Origin: Pseudomonas putida | Lineage (GTDB): Bacteria; Pseudomonadota; Gammaproteobacteria; Pseudomonadales; Pseudomonadaceae | Length of the DNA: 64,000 bases | Assembly: GCF_001976065.1 (NCBI RefSeq) | Contig: NZ_MNAH01000006.1 | Location: 186,001-250,000, forward strand | Reading direction: 5' to 3' | Shown: positions 1-8,105 of the stretch, in pieces | How positions within the stretch are numbered: position 1 is the stretch's first letter | How the letters are laid out: each line of letters starts with the position of its first letter | Position numbers and translations under genes: made by a program | The notes under the pieces: generated by a model | What the model was told of the DNA's origin: nothing | Seen by the model: only the letters and a program-made list of their open reading frames with translations | Database searches by the model: none

Positions 1-572
1 AAGCGCGCCAGGGCCAGGCGCCTGATCACCTCCTGCAGGTGATCGAATTCGGTTTTTTCGGTCTTGAGAAATTTACGCCGCGCCGGGGTATTGAAGAACA
101 GGTCGCGCACTTCAACCGAAGTGCCCACCGGGTGGGCTGCGGGCTGTACCCGGGGCGCCATGTCACGGCCTTCGGTTTCGACCTGCCAGGCCTGATCGGC
201 GTCACGGGTGCGGGAAGTCAGGGTCAGGCGCGCCACCGAACTGATCGATGCCAGGGCCTCGCCACGAAAGCCCAGGCTCATGACCTGTTCAAGATCCTCA
301 AGATTGCGGATCTTGCTGGTGGCATGTCGCGCCAGGGCCAGCGGCAGGTCATCGGCAGAAATGCCGCTGCCATCGTCGCGCACCCGCAGCAACTTGACGC
401 CGCCCTGCTCCACGTCGACGTCGATGCGCCTGGCGCCGGAGTCGAGGCTGTTTTCCAGCAGCTCCTTGATCACCGAGGCCGGGCGCTCGACCACCTCACC
501 CGCAGCAATCTGGTTCGCCAGTCGCGGGCTGAGCAGCTCGATACGAGCGCCGTTGTTCACGACCTGATTCAT
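1..572 (-). CDS. mutL: DNA mismatch repair protein MutL, N-terminal part (runs off the window)
   Basis: Only the first 190 codons are present; the gene continues beyond the left edge. The translation begins MNQVVNNGARIELL and carries the GHKL ATPase motifs of MutL: ELLENSLDSGA with the Mg-binding Asn, DDGSG, ARHATSKI and GFRGEALASI. MutL couples MutS mismatch recognition to strand discrimination and excision. The ATG lies inside an ATGA overlap with the stop codon of the upstream amidase gene, so the two are translationally coupled; amiB-mutL adjacency is usual in gammaproteobacteria. Nothing can be said about the C-terminal dimerisation or endonuclease domain. Confidence 0.95.
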   Translation of the reverse strand, partial: MNQVVNNGARIELLSPRLANQIAAGEVVERPASVIKELLENSLDSGARRIDVDVEQGGVKLLRVRDDGSGISADDLPLALARHATSKIRNLEDLEQVMSLGFRGEALASISSVARLTLTSRTRDADQAWQVETEGRDMAPRVQPAAHPVGTSVEVRDLFFNTPARRKFLKTEKTEFDHLQEVIRRLALAR

Positions 573-1999
573 TCCTTGGCCGCCAGTTCGGTGCCCGGGA
601 TGGTCAGGTGCTGACCGATCTTGAGCTCATCGCTCGACAGGTTGTTGGCGCTGCGCAGGGTAGCCGGCGACACCTGATAGCGTACCGCGATCATCGCCAG
701 CGTCTCGCCCGGGTTTACCCGATGATCACGAGGGCCTTGGGCGATTTTTCCGGAATCACGCAGCCAGGCAATGTAAGTGCCCGGTGGCGGGTTCTGCTGG
801 AAGAACTGGCGCACGCCGCTGCTGATGGAGCGAGCCAGCGCCTGCTGATGGCTCGCGGCTGCGAGTTTCGAGGCTTCGTTGGCGTTGGAAATGAACCCGG
901 TTTCGACCAGGATCGACGGGATGTCCGGCGACTTCAGCACCATGAACCCGGCCTGCTCGACCCGCTGCTTGTGCAGGGGCGTGACCCGGCCGATGTTGCT
1001 CAGGACTTTCTGGCCGACGTTCAGGCTGGAAGTCAGGGACGCGGTCATCGACAGGTCGAGCAACACACCGGCAAGCATACGGTCCTTGTCGTCGAGGCTG
1101 ACGTTGCCTGCACCACCGATCAGGTCAGAACGGTTTTCGCTGTCGGCCAGCCAGCGCGCGGTCTCCGAAGTGGCGCCGCGATCGGACAGGGCAAACACCG
1201 AGGCACCGAAGGCTGCGGCGGAAGGCGCGGCGTCGGCGTGAATCGAGACGAACAGGTCGGCGCCTTTCTTGCGGGCAATTTCCGTACGGCCACGCAACGG
1301 AATGAAATAGTCGCCGGTGCGAGTCAGTTCAGCGCGGAAACCCTTCATGCCACTGACCTGGCGCTGCAGTTCACGGGCGATCGCCAGTACCACGTCTTTC
1401 TCGCGCTGACCGCGAGAGCCGGAGGCGCCCGGGTCTTCACCGCCGTGACCGGCATCGATCACCACAATGATGTCGCGCTTGCCAGCCGGTGCTGGCGGCA
1501 ACTTGATCGCCGGCTCCGAAGGCGTGACCGGCACGGCCGGTACTGTGGCCACCGAAGGAGTCGGCGCTGGCGGCGGCGCGGCATCGGCCGGGTTATCGAA
1601 CAGATCGACCACCAGGCGATTGCCATACTGGGCGTTGGGCGCCAGGGAGAAGCTTTTCGGCGTCACGGCCTTTTTCAGGTCGATGACCACCCGCAGGTCG
1701 GTCGGCGTACGCTGGGCCGAACGCATGGCGGTGATCGGGGTGTTCGCGCTATTGACGTTCAACGGCGCACCAAGGGTCGCGCCATTGATGTCGATGACCA
1801 GGCGATCCGGGGACGTCAGCGTAAAGACGCTGTGCTGCACGGGGCCAGTCAGGTCAAACACCAGCCGCGTGTTATCCGGCGCCCGCCACAGGCGAACACT
1901 GTTGACCTTCGTCTCGGCCACAGCGTCGACGGTTACCGCCAGAAACAACACCCCTACGGCAGCAACCAACGCGCGAAAGCGCATACCTAACCCCATCAT
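569..1999 (-). CDS. amiB: N-acetylmuramoyl-L-alanine amidase (AmiB/AmiC type) with AMIN and LysM domains
   Basis: Periplasmic Zn amidase that cleaves the amide bond between MurNAc and the stem peptide, mainly during septum splitting. Of 476 residues, about 1-29 form a signal peptide, about 31-135 an AMIN domain for septal peptidoglycan binding, 136-174 a Pro/Ala-rich linker, about 176-400 the Amidase_3 domain, and about 428-471 a LysM repeat. Zn-ligand candidates are H185 (IDAGHGG), E200 and H254 (VSIHAD); the conserved late Glu is in LVETGF. It starts right after the tsaE stop. The sixth codon is also ATG, is preceded by GGGG and gives a more typical signal peptide, so the true start may be 1984. 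Confidence 0.93.
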   Translation of the reverse strand: MMGLGMRFRALVAAVGVLFLAVTVDAVAETKVNSVRLWRAPDNTRLVFDLTGPVQHSVFTLTSPDRLVIDINGATLGAPLNVNSANTPITAMRSAQRTPTDLRVVIDLKKAVTPKSFSLAPNAQYGNRLVVDLFDNPADAAPPPAPTPSVATVPAVPVTPSEPAIKLPPAPAGKRDIIVVIDAGHGGEDPGASGSRGQREKDVVLAIARELQRQVSGMKGFRAELTRTGDYFIPLRGRTEIARKKGADLFVSIHADAAPSAAAFGASVFALSDRGATSETARWLADSENRSDLIGGAGNVSLDDKDRMLAGVLLDLSMTASLTSSLNVGQKVLSNIGRVTPLHKQRVEQAGFMVLKSPDIPSILVETGFISNANEASKLAAASHQQALARSISSGVRQFFQQNPPPGTYIAWLRDSGKIAQGPRDHRVNPGETLAMIAVRYQVSPATLRSANNLSSDELKIGQHLTIPGTELAAKE

Positions 2000-2470
2000 C
2001 TATTTGGATTCCAATGCCAAAGCGGCACACCAGGCCTCGCCACGCGAGCCCTGGGATAAAATTTTCAGCGAACGCCCGCTGTCTTGCGGGCTAATGGTAA
2101 TGGTCAGGTCGGGCTTTGGCAAAAAGCCTGCACCTTTATCGGGCCACTCGATCAGGCACAGGGCATCGTCTTCGAAGTAGTCGCGAATGCCGAGAAACTC
2201 CAGCTCCTCCGGATCGACCAGGCGATACAGGTCGAAATGGAAGGCGCGGATGTCGCCGATCTCGTAGGGCTCGACCAGGGTGAAGGTCGGGCTTTTGACC
2301 GCACCGACATGCCCAAGGCCACGGATGATACCCCGAGACAACGTGGTTTTTCCCATTCCAAGATTACCTTCAAGGAAGATCAGGCCATGCCCCCCGGTGA
2401 TACGGGCGATACGTGCGCCAAAGTCGCTCATGGCCTGCTCGTCGGCCAGGTACAGGGTTACTTCAGACAC
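2000..2470 (-). CDS. tsaE: tRNA threonylcarbamoyladenosine biosynthesis ATPase TsaE
   Basis: Small P-loop ATPase (156 aa) that works with TsaB, TsaC and TsaD to make the t6A modification on ANN-decoding tRNAs. The Walker A motif is visible in EGNLGMGKTTLSRG near residue 35, followed by SPTFTLVEPY and the FHFDLYRL element typical of the family. The start is GTG, chosen because a strong GGAGGAG Shine-Dalgarno sequence lies nine bases upstream. It overlaps the end of nnrD by 13 bases, and amiB follows immediately, giving an nnrD-tsaE-amiB-mutL operon. Confidence 0.95.
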   Translation of the reverse strand: MSEVTLYLADEQAMSDFGARIARITGGHGLIFLEGNLGMGKTTLSRGIIRGLGHVGAVKSPTFTLVEPYEIGDIRAFHFDLYRLVDPEELEFLGIRDYFEDDALCLIEWPDKGAGFLPKPDLTITISPQDSGRSLKILSQGSRGEAWCAALALESK

Positions 2471-3957
2471 GGTGCTTGCTCCTCCAACAACTGACGAATG
2501 GCTGGTATCAGATCACTGGCCGCCAGCCCGCGGCCGAATTTACCCTGGCGCTCACCGGCATTGGCGTGCAGCCAGACCGCCAGGCAAGTCGCGTCGAACG
2601 TCGCCATGCCCTGAGCCAGCAATGCACCGACCAGCCCCGCCAGTACGTCACCCAGACCCGCGGTGGCCATTGCCGGATGGCCCTGATGACACACGGCAAG
2701 CCGCCCGTCAGGACTGGCGATCAGGCTACCGGCGCCCTTGAGCACGGCGACGGCGTTGTATTTTTTGCTCAGCGCGTGAACCGCCGCCGGCCGATCCGCC
2801 TGAACCTCGGCCGTACTGAGCCCCAGCAACCGCGCGGCCTCCCCCGGGTGCGGCGTGATCACACTCCTTTGGGGCAAGCTCACACGGCCCTCCGCCAGCA
2901 GGTTCAGCGCATCGGCGTCCCAGACTTGCGGCTGGGGTGCGTTGGCGGCCGCCGATAACAGGCTTCGCCCCCAGGCGCCCTTACCCAGTCCAGGGCCGAT
3001 CACCAATACGGACACCTTCTGAAGCAAATCCATCAACTGATTGGCTGACACAGTGCCCAACACCATCGCCTCGGGGATCCGTGCCAGCGCCGCGGGCACA
3101 TGTTCGGGGCGGGTCGCTACCGACACCATGCCCGCCCCGCTGCGCAGCGCACTTTGCGCGCTCAACAGGATCGCCCCGCCCAGCCCGCGATCGCCACCGA
3201 TCAGCAGGACATGGCCGAAGCGGCCTTTATGGGAAGCAAGGGCTCGCGGGTTCAGAGGCGGCAGATTGCCAGCCATGAGGCGGCGAGCAGTCGCCGGCGC
3301 GCCCTCCAGCAGCTGCGGATCGGCGTGCAGGTCGTTGAACACCAGCTCACCCACGACATCCGCCGCATCACCGGTGAACAAGCCCAGTTTCAGCCCGATA
3401 AAGGTCACCGTCAGATCGGCGCGCACCGCGCAACCGAGGATGCGCCCGGTATCGGCGCACAGCCCCGAGGGGATATCCACTGCCGCCACGGCAAGGCCGC
3501 TGGCGTTGATTGCGGCGATGACACTGGCGTACGGCTCGCGCACCTCACCGGTCAGGCCTGTACCGAGCAAGGCATCGACAACGATGCCACGCAAGTCCGA
3601 TGGCGCGCTCCACGCTTCGATCACAACGTTTTCTGACATGGCTTCGGCATGGGCCGTAGCCGCATCACCGCGCAGCTGCTGCGGATCGCCGGCCGCCAGC
3701 ACCCGTACCGTCCACCCGCCACGCTTGGCCAGCACGGCAACCAGGTAACCGTCGCCAGCGTTATTGCCGTGACCGGTGACCACGGTCAGCTCGCTGCCCG
3801 CCGGCCATTGCCGGACCAGCGCCCGCCAGGTGGCCCGTGCGGCGCGCTGCATCAGTTCGAAGCCCGGGGTGCCGGCCGCGATCAGGCTCGCATCGAGTCC
3901 TCGGACCTGTGCGGCGCTGTACAGCGCGTCGGGTAAATCATCTTTAGCGTGCGGCAT
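2458..3957 (-). CDS. nnrD: Bifunctional NAD(P)HX epimerase / ADP-dependent NAD(P)HX dehydratase
   Basis: Repairs hydrated NADH and NADPH. The N-terminal half (about 1-225) is the YjeF_N epimerase with GHGNNAGDGY near residue 65 and DIPSGL near 167. The C-terminal half (about 235-495) is the ribokinase-like dehydratase with ITPHPGEAARLLG and the GLGDVLAG anion-hole segment. An open frame extends 240 bases upstream, but the family begins near MPHAKDDLPDALYSAAQVR, so I place the ATG at 3957, giving 499 aa, the usual length of the fusion. It is divergent from queG with 63 bases between starts, and heads the nnrD-tsaE-amiB-mutL operon. Confidence 0.94.
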   Translation of the reverse strand: MPHAKDDLPDALYSAAQVRGLDASLIAAGTPGFELMQRAARATWRALVRQWPAGSELTVVTGHGNNAGDGYLVAVLAKRGGWTVRVLAAGDPQQLRGDAATAHAEAMSENVVIEAWSAPSDLRGIVVDALLGTGLTGEVREPYASVIAAINASGLAVAAVDIPSGLCADTGRILGCAVRADLTVTFIGLKLGLFTGDAADVVGELVFNDLHADPQLLEGAPATARRLMAGNLPPLNPRALASHKGRFGHVLLIGGDRGLGGAILLSAQSALRSGAGMVSVATRPEHVPAALARIPEAMVLGTVSANQLMDLLQKVSVLVIGPGLGKGAWGRSLLSAAANAPQPQVWDADALNLLAEGRVSLPQRSVITPHPGEAARLLGLSTAEVQADRPAAVHALSKKYNAVAVLKGAGSLIASPDGRLAVCHQGHPAMATAGLGDVLAGLVGALLAQGMATFDATCLAVWLHANAGERQGKFGRGLAASDLIPAIRQLLEEQAPCLK

Positions 3958-4020
3958 GCGTCTATAGGCTCCGATGTCTGGCAGAATTATACGCACCTCA
4001 GCTCCGGTTTCTCTCGCCTC

Positions 4021-5100
4021 ATGCCCGCAATTACCACAGATCTGCCCGCCCTCGCCCAATCCATCAAGGACTGGGGCCGCGAGCTGGGTTTCCAGCAAGT
4101 CGGCATCAGCGGCCTCGATCTGGCCGAGCATGAGCAGCACCTGGAGCGCTGGCTCGCCGCCGGCTACCACGGCGAAATGGAATACATGGGCGCACATGGC
4201 AGCAAACGCTCACACCCCGAAGAACTGGTGCCGGGCACTTTGCGCGTGGTGTCGTTGCGCATGGACTACCTGTCGGGCGATACCAGAATGGCGCAACTGC
4301 TTGCCCAACCGGAAAAAGCCTACGTCTCGCGTTATGCCTTGGGCCGCGATTACCACAAATTGATCCGTAAACGCGTGCAACACCTGGCGGAAAAAATTCA
4401 GGCCGAAATTGGCCCGTTCGGCTATCGCGCGTTCGTCGACAGCGCTCCCGTCCTGGAAAAAGCCATTGCAGAGCAAGCGGGCCTGGGCTGGATCGGTAAA
4501 AACACCCTGGTCTTGAATCGCAAGGCCGGCAGTTATTTCTTTCTCGCCGAACTGTTCGTCGACCTGCCGCTGCCAGTGGACCCGCCCCATGCCAGCGAAC
4601 ACTGCGGCCGCTGCACTGCCTGTCTCGACATCTGCCCGACCAATGCCTTCGTTGGCCCCTATGTACTGGACGCCCGGCGCTGTATTTCCTACCTGACCAT
4701 CGAACTCAAGGGCGCCATCCCTGAAGATCTGCGCCCGCTGATCGGCAATCGGGTGTTCGGTTGCGACGACTGCCAGATCGTCTGCCCGTGGAACCGCTTC
4801 GCCCGCCCATCCGGCGAAAGCGACTTCAAGCCACGGCACAACCTGGACAACGCCGGACTGGCCGAGCTGTTCATGTGGGACGAGGACAAGTTCTTGAGCA
4901 GCACCGAAGGCTCGCCGCTCCGCCGGACCGGGTACGAAAACTGGCTGCGCAACCTGGCCGTCGGCCTCGGCAATGCGCCTTCAACCATTCCAGTGCTGGA
5001 GGCATTGAAGGCGCGACGGGAACACCCGTCCGAATTGGTCCGCGAACACGTCGAATGGGCATTGCAGCAGCACGCCGAACGTCAGGCTTCGTCGTTGTAG
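4021..5100 (+). CDS. queG: Epoxyqueuosine reductase QueG
   Basis: Cobalamin-dependent iron-sulfur enzyme that reduces epoxyqueuosine to queuosine in tRNA anticodons. The 359-aa product has the two ferredoxin-like cysteine sets expected, CGRCTACLDICP and CDDCQIVCPW, plus the upstream segment GLGWIGKNTLVL typical of QueG. An in-frame ATG 72 bases upstream would add residues unlike the family and would overlap nnrD, so MPAITTDLPALAQ is preferred. The last 19 bases overlap the convergent membrane-protein gene. Confidence 0.95.
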   Translation: MPAITTDLPALAQSIKDWGRELGFQQVGISGLDLAEHEQHLERWLAAGYHGEMEYMGAHGSKRSHPEELVPGTLRVVSLRMDYLSGDTRMAQLLAQPEKAYVSRYALGRDYHKLIRKRVQHLAEKIQAEIGPFGYRAFVDSAPVLEKAIAEQAGLGWIGKNTLVLNRKAGSYFFLAELFVDLPLPVDPPHASEHCGRCTACLDICPTNAFVGPYVLDARRCISYLTIELKGAIPEDLRPLIGNRVFGCDDCQIVCPWNRFARPSGESDFKPRHNLDNAGLAELFMWDEDKFLSSTEGSPLRRTGYENWLRNLAVGLGNAPSTIPVLEALKARREHPSELVREHVEWALQQHAERQASSL

Positions 5101-5693
5101 ACGAACTTGGGCATTTCCCAATGGAAGCGGATCGCCAACAGCCGCAGCAGGAAGCCGCCGAACAGGGTGATCAAGATCGCCTGCTCTCCCGGCAAGTTCA
5201 GGTAAAGGCAAAACATGTAGCACCACGCCGCCGCGAACGAGACGCTGGCGTACAACTCGCGCCGAAAGATCAGCGGAATATCGTTGCAGAAGATATCGCG
5301 CAGGATTCCACCGAAAACGCCAGTGATCACGCCGCTGACCGACGCGACCAACATGCCATGTCCCATTTCCAGAGCGGTCATGCAGCCAATCAGCGTGAAC
5401 GCCACCAGGCCGACGGCGTCCAGCACCAGAAACAATGACCGCAAATGGCGCATCCAGCGCGCAGTGAACACCGTGAACATCGCTGCAATGCTGGTCAGCA
5501 CCAGGTATTCCGGGTGTTTGACCCAGGTGAGCGGGTAGTGGCCGAGTAGCACGTCGCGCACCGAACCGCCGCCCAGCGCCGTAACGCACGCGATCAGCAC
5601 CACGCCGAACCAGTCCATGCCGCGACGACCCGCAGACAGGGCGCCGGTCATGGCCTCGGCGGTGATGGCGATCAGGTAGAGCATCAACAGCAT
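5082..5693 (-). CDS. TRIC/UPF0126 family membrane protein (YicG-like)
   Basis: Predicted inner-membrane protein of 203 aa with about six to seven hydrophobic helices. It has the duplicated glycine-rich signature of the UPF0126 (bacterial TRIC-like) family: GGGSVRDVLLG in the first half and GGILRDIFCND in the second. Members are thought to be trimeric cation channels; a glycine transport role has also been suggested for some relatives. The substrate here is unknown. Its 3' end overlaps the end of queG on the other strand. Confidence 0.88.
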   Translation of the reverse strand: MLLMLYLIAITAEAMTGALSAGRRGMDWFGVVLIACVTALGGGSVRDVLLGHYPLTWVKHPEYLVLTSIAAMFTVFTARWMRHLRSLFLVLDAVGLVAFTLIGCMTALEMGHGMLVASVSGVITGVFGGILRDIFCNDIPLIFRRELYASVSFAAAWCYMFCLYLNLPGEQAILITLFGGFLLRLLAIRFHWEMPKFVYNDEA

Positions 5694-5763
5694 GGTGGCG
5701 ATCCTTGCAAAAAGGCGCGCAGTCTACGCACTTCGCCCAGGCACCAAAAGAGGGCGCCGCCAT

Positions 5764-5796
5764 CTGTAGGAGCTGGCTTGCCAGCGAAGGGGCCGG
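5764..5796. repeat. Single REP palindrome (TGTAGGAGCTGG type)
   Basis: One copy of the Pseudomonas REP core TGTAGGAGCTGGCTTGCCAG followed by CGAAG, in the gap between the membrane-protein gene and the 3' end of orn. Unlike most other REPs in this window it has no inverted partner nearby. The same core recurs near 18 kb and 25.5 kb. Confidence 0.8.
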
Positions 5797-5812
5797 AACA
5801 GACGCTACCCTG

Positions 5813-6355
5813 TCAGGCCTTGATGAAGTGCTGGCGGTAATGCTGCAGCTCGGCGATCGACTCGCGGATGTCGTCCAGTGCCAGGTGAGTGCTGCCCTTC
5901 TTGAAACTGTCGCGTACGTCCGGTGCCCACCGAGCGGCCAGTTCCTTGAGGGTCGAAACGTCGAGGTTGCGGTAGTGGAAATAGCTTTCCAGGGATTTCA
6001 TGTGCGTATAAAGGAAGCGACGATCCTGGCAGATGCTGTTGCCGCAGATCGGCGATTTGCCCTTTGGCACCCACTTCTCCAGGAAGGCGATGGTTTGGGC
6101 TTCGGCTTCAGCCATGCTGATGCGACTGTCGCGCACGCGCTGGGTCAGGCCCGAACCGCCGTGTTGACGGGTGTTCCACTCGTCCATGCCGGCAAGGATC
6201 TCGTCGCTATGGTGAATCGCGATCACCGGACCTTCGGCCAGGGTGTTCAGGTCGCTATCGGTGACAATGGTGGCCATTTCGATGATGACATCGGTATCCG
6301 GGTTCAGACCGGTCATTTCCAGGTCGATCCAGATCAGGTTCTGCGAGTTTTGCAT
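5813..6355 (-). CDS. orn: Oligoribonuclease Orn
   Basis: 3'-5' exoribonuclease that degrades 2-5-nt RNAs, including pGpG from c-di-GMP breakdown, and is essential in many pseudomonads. The 180-aa product shows the DEDDh residues: IDLEMTGL near the N-terminus, the central PICGN segment, and H-x4-D in STHLALDDI. A longer frame starts six codons upstream, but MQNSQNLIWIDLEMTG matches the family start. Divergent from rsgA. Confidence 0.97.
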   Translation of the reverse strand: MQNSQNLIWIDLEMTGLNPDTDVIIEMATIVTDSDLNTLAEGPVIAIHHSDEILAGMDEWNTRQHGGSGLTQRVRDSRISMAEAEAQTIAFLEKWVPKGKSPICGNSICQDRRFLYTHMKSLESYFHYRNLDVSTLKELAARWAPDVRDSFKKGSTHLALDDIRESIAELQHYRQHFIKA

Positions 6356-6462
6356 GTGTCGGCTCCTAGGCAATGCTGCGCAGTTTAGCCTAGGCCGGTG
6401 GCTGGGCGTGCTAAACTCGCGGCCGTTTTACCTAATCGCTGCATTCTTGATACGGAACACCC
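6356..6462. promoter_or_regulatory. Divergent promoter region of orn and rsgA
   Basis: Between the two starts the hexamer TAAACT preceded by GC appears once on each strand, at 6382-6387 on the minus strand and 6412-6417 on the plus strand. They are placed 27 and 46 bases upstream of the respective start codons. They could serve as -10 boxes for orn and rsgA. I could not find convincing -35 boxes, so this is tentative. Confidence 0.3.
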
Positions 6463-7494
6463 ATGGCCAAACGCCAACTCAATCGTCGTCAAAACTGGCG
6501 CATCGAAAAGATTCAGGGCGAACGCGCTGCCCGCGCCGCCAAACGCGAGTCCTCGGCTGTCGAGGCACTTGAGGGTGGCGACCTGGGCCCGGAACAGCAC
6601 GGCCTGGTGATCGCCCACTTCGGGGTGCAGGTCGAAGTCGAGGCCCGCGACGGCGAACTGGCCGGCCAGGTGTTCCGTTGCCACCTGCGCGCCAACCTGC
6701 CCGCGCTGGTGACCGGCGACCAGGTGGTCTGGCGTGCCGGCAACCAGGGCATTGGCGTGATCGTGGCGCAACTGCCACGCAACACCGAACTCTGCCGCCC
6801 GGACAGCCGTGGCCAGCTCAAGCCTGTAGCGGCGAACGTCGACATGATTGTCATCGTGTTTGCGCCGCTGCCTGAGCCCCATGCCAACCTGATCGACCGC
6901 TACCTCGTGGCCGCCGAACACGCGGGCATCAAGCCGCTGCTGTTGCTGAACAAGTTCGACCTGATTGACGAACACAACGCCCCGGCGCTGAATGCCTTGC
7001 TGGCGGTCTACCGTACCCTGGGTTACCCGGTGCTGGAAGTGTCGGCCCACCACGGCAACGGCATGGAACAACTTCAGAAGCAACTGGACGGGCGCATCAG
7101 CGTGTTCGTCGGCCAGTCCGGCGTCGGCAAGTCGTCGTTGGTCAACAGCTTGCTGCCAGAGGTCGAAACCCGTGTCGGCCCGCTGTCCGAGCTGTCCGGC
7201 CAGGGCACCCATACCACCACCACCGCGCGCCTGTTCCACTTCCCCGGCGGCGGTGAGTTGATCGACTCCCCGGGTATCCGCGAATTCGGCCTGGGCCACG
7301 TCAGCCGTGCCGACGTCGAAGCCGGTTTCATCGAGTTCAACGACTTGCTCGGCACTTGCCGCTTCCGCGACTGCAAGCACGACCGCGAACCGGGCTGCGC
7401 CCTGCTCAAGGCCCTGGAAGATGGCCGCGTGCAGCAACAACGGATGAACAGCTACCGCTCGATCATCGCCAGCCTGCCGGAAAACGGCTACTAA
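6463..7494 (+). CDS. rsgA: Small ribosomal subunit biogenesis GTPase RsgA
   Basis: Circularly permuted GTPase that checks late 30S subunit maturation. Of 343 aa, the basic N-terminus (KRQLNRRQNWRI) is followed by an OB fold (about 45-110). The GTPase motifs come in permuted order: NKFD (G4), then GQSGVGKSSLVN (G1), then DSPG (G3). A C-terminal zinc knuckle follows, GTCRFRDCKH...PGC. Orn-rsgA-motBA order is normal for Pseudomonas, but here a three-gene cassette separates rsgA from motB. Confidence 0.97.
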   Translation: MAKRQLNRRQNWRIEKIQGERAARAAKRESSAVEALEGGDLGPEQHGLVIAHFGVQVEVEARDGELAGQVFRCHLRANLPALVTGDQVVWRAGNQGIGVIVAQLPRNTELCRPDSRGQLKPVAANVDMIVIVFAPLPEPHANLIDRYLVAAEHAGIKPLLLLNKFDLIDEHNAPALNALLAVYRTLGYPVLEVSAHHGNGMEQLQKQLDGRISVFVGQSGVGKSSLVNSLLPEVETRVGPLSELSGQGTHTTTTARLFHFPGGGELIDSPGIREFGLGHVSRADVEAGFIEFNDLLGTCRFRDCKHDREPGCALLKALEDGRVQQQRMNSYRSIIASLPENGY

Positions 7495-7501
7495 ACAGAC
7501 G

Positions 7502-7536
7502 TGCCGGCCGCCCTGACTTCAGCGGGGCGGTCGGCA
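7502..7536 (+). terminator. GC-rich hairpin downstream of rsgA
   Basis: A 14-base stem (TGCCGGCCGCCCTG against CGGGGCGGTCGGCA, two G-U pairs) with a seven-base loop begins eight bases after the rsgA stop. No run of T follows directly, so it may stabilise the 3' end or attenuate rather than terminate fully. It marks the left boundary of the TIR-caspase cassette. Confidence 0.5.
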
Positions 7537-7695
7537 GCTGGATCTTTCCCCTCGATTTAAACGTCAGACTTTTCTGTAAGGCCTGCGCACGCTCGCTTGT
7601 AGGGCATTTCTCTTTTCGCGTCAGTCCCTTGTGGCCGCTCGGCAATCGCCTAGGTTCAAACCCTCTTCGCACTAAAGCGAGACCGAGGGATACCC
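7537..7695 (+). other. Leader region of the TIR-caspase cassette
   Basis: This 159-base gap must hold the promoter of the cassette if it is transcribed on its own. A weak sigma70-like pair, TTGTGG (7629-7634) and TAGGTT (7651-7656) with 16-base spacing, is the best I can see. A good Shine-Dalgarno sequence GAGGGA lies seven bases before the first start codon. No operator-like dyad or regulator gene is apparent. Confidence 0.3.
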
Positions 7696-8103
7696 ATGCA
7701 GACCTATCATCTATTCATCAGCCACTCGTGGAATTACCCCCACGCCCACGACAATCTCGTGCGCTTGCTCAACGCGCGGCCCGATTTCACGTACAAGAAC
7801 TTTTCGGTGCCACCCGACAAGCCGATTGTGGGCGCGAAAACCGACAAACAACTTGAGGAGGCCATCGAAGACAAGATCCGCCCGTGCTCGGCGGTGTTGA
7901 TCATGGCCGGGATGTATTCCACCTACAGCAAGTGGATCAACAAGGAAATCGAGATCGCCAAACGCATGGGCAAGGTCATCATTGCGATCAAGCCGTTCGG
8001 CGCCGAACGCATTTCCAAGGTGGTGCGTGACGCGGCGCACAGCGAATGTGCGTGGAACACCAACAGCATCATCAGCGCCATTCGCCAGCACACGGCGGTG
8101 TAA
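7696..8103 (+). CDS. TIR-like protein of the MTH538/DUF1863 (ThsB-like) family
   Basis: A 135-aa single-domain protein. It opens with YHLFISHSWNY, the beta-A strand signature of MTH538 TIR-like proteins, the family that includes Thoeris ThsB. The segment YSTYSKWINKEIEIAKRMGK holds a W80-x3-E84 arrangement matching the NADase glutamate of TIR domains. In characterised Thoeris systems such proteins sense infection and make cyclic ADP-ribose-type signals from NAD. Here it is the first gene of a cassette and the caspase-like gene starts two bases after its stop. No membrane segment or extra domain is seen. Family assignment is firm; enzymatic activity is inferred. Confidence 0.85.
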   Translation: MQTYHLFISHSWNYPHAHDNLVRLLNARPDFTYKNFSVPPDKPIVGAKTDKQLEEAIEDKIRPCSAVLIMAGMYSTYSKWINKEIEIAKRMGKVIIAIKPFGAERISKVVRDAAHSECAWNTNSIISAIRQHTAV

Positions 8104-8105
8104 CC

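Noticed and set aside
3958..4197. N-terminal extension of the NAD(P)HX repair protein
   Set aside because: The extension overlaps queG on the other strand and does not resemble the family; the start at 3957 gives the normal length.
7651..7664. TAGGTTCAAACCCT upstream of the cassette, like a tRNA T-arm
   Set aside because: The remainder of a tRNA cannot be folded around it, so a tRNA remnant or attachment site is not supported.
8046..8105. Earlier in-frame ATG for the caspase-like protein
   Set aside because: It lies within the TIR gene and adds a His/Gln-rich stretch; MRKGLFIGINDY is the natural start of the fold.
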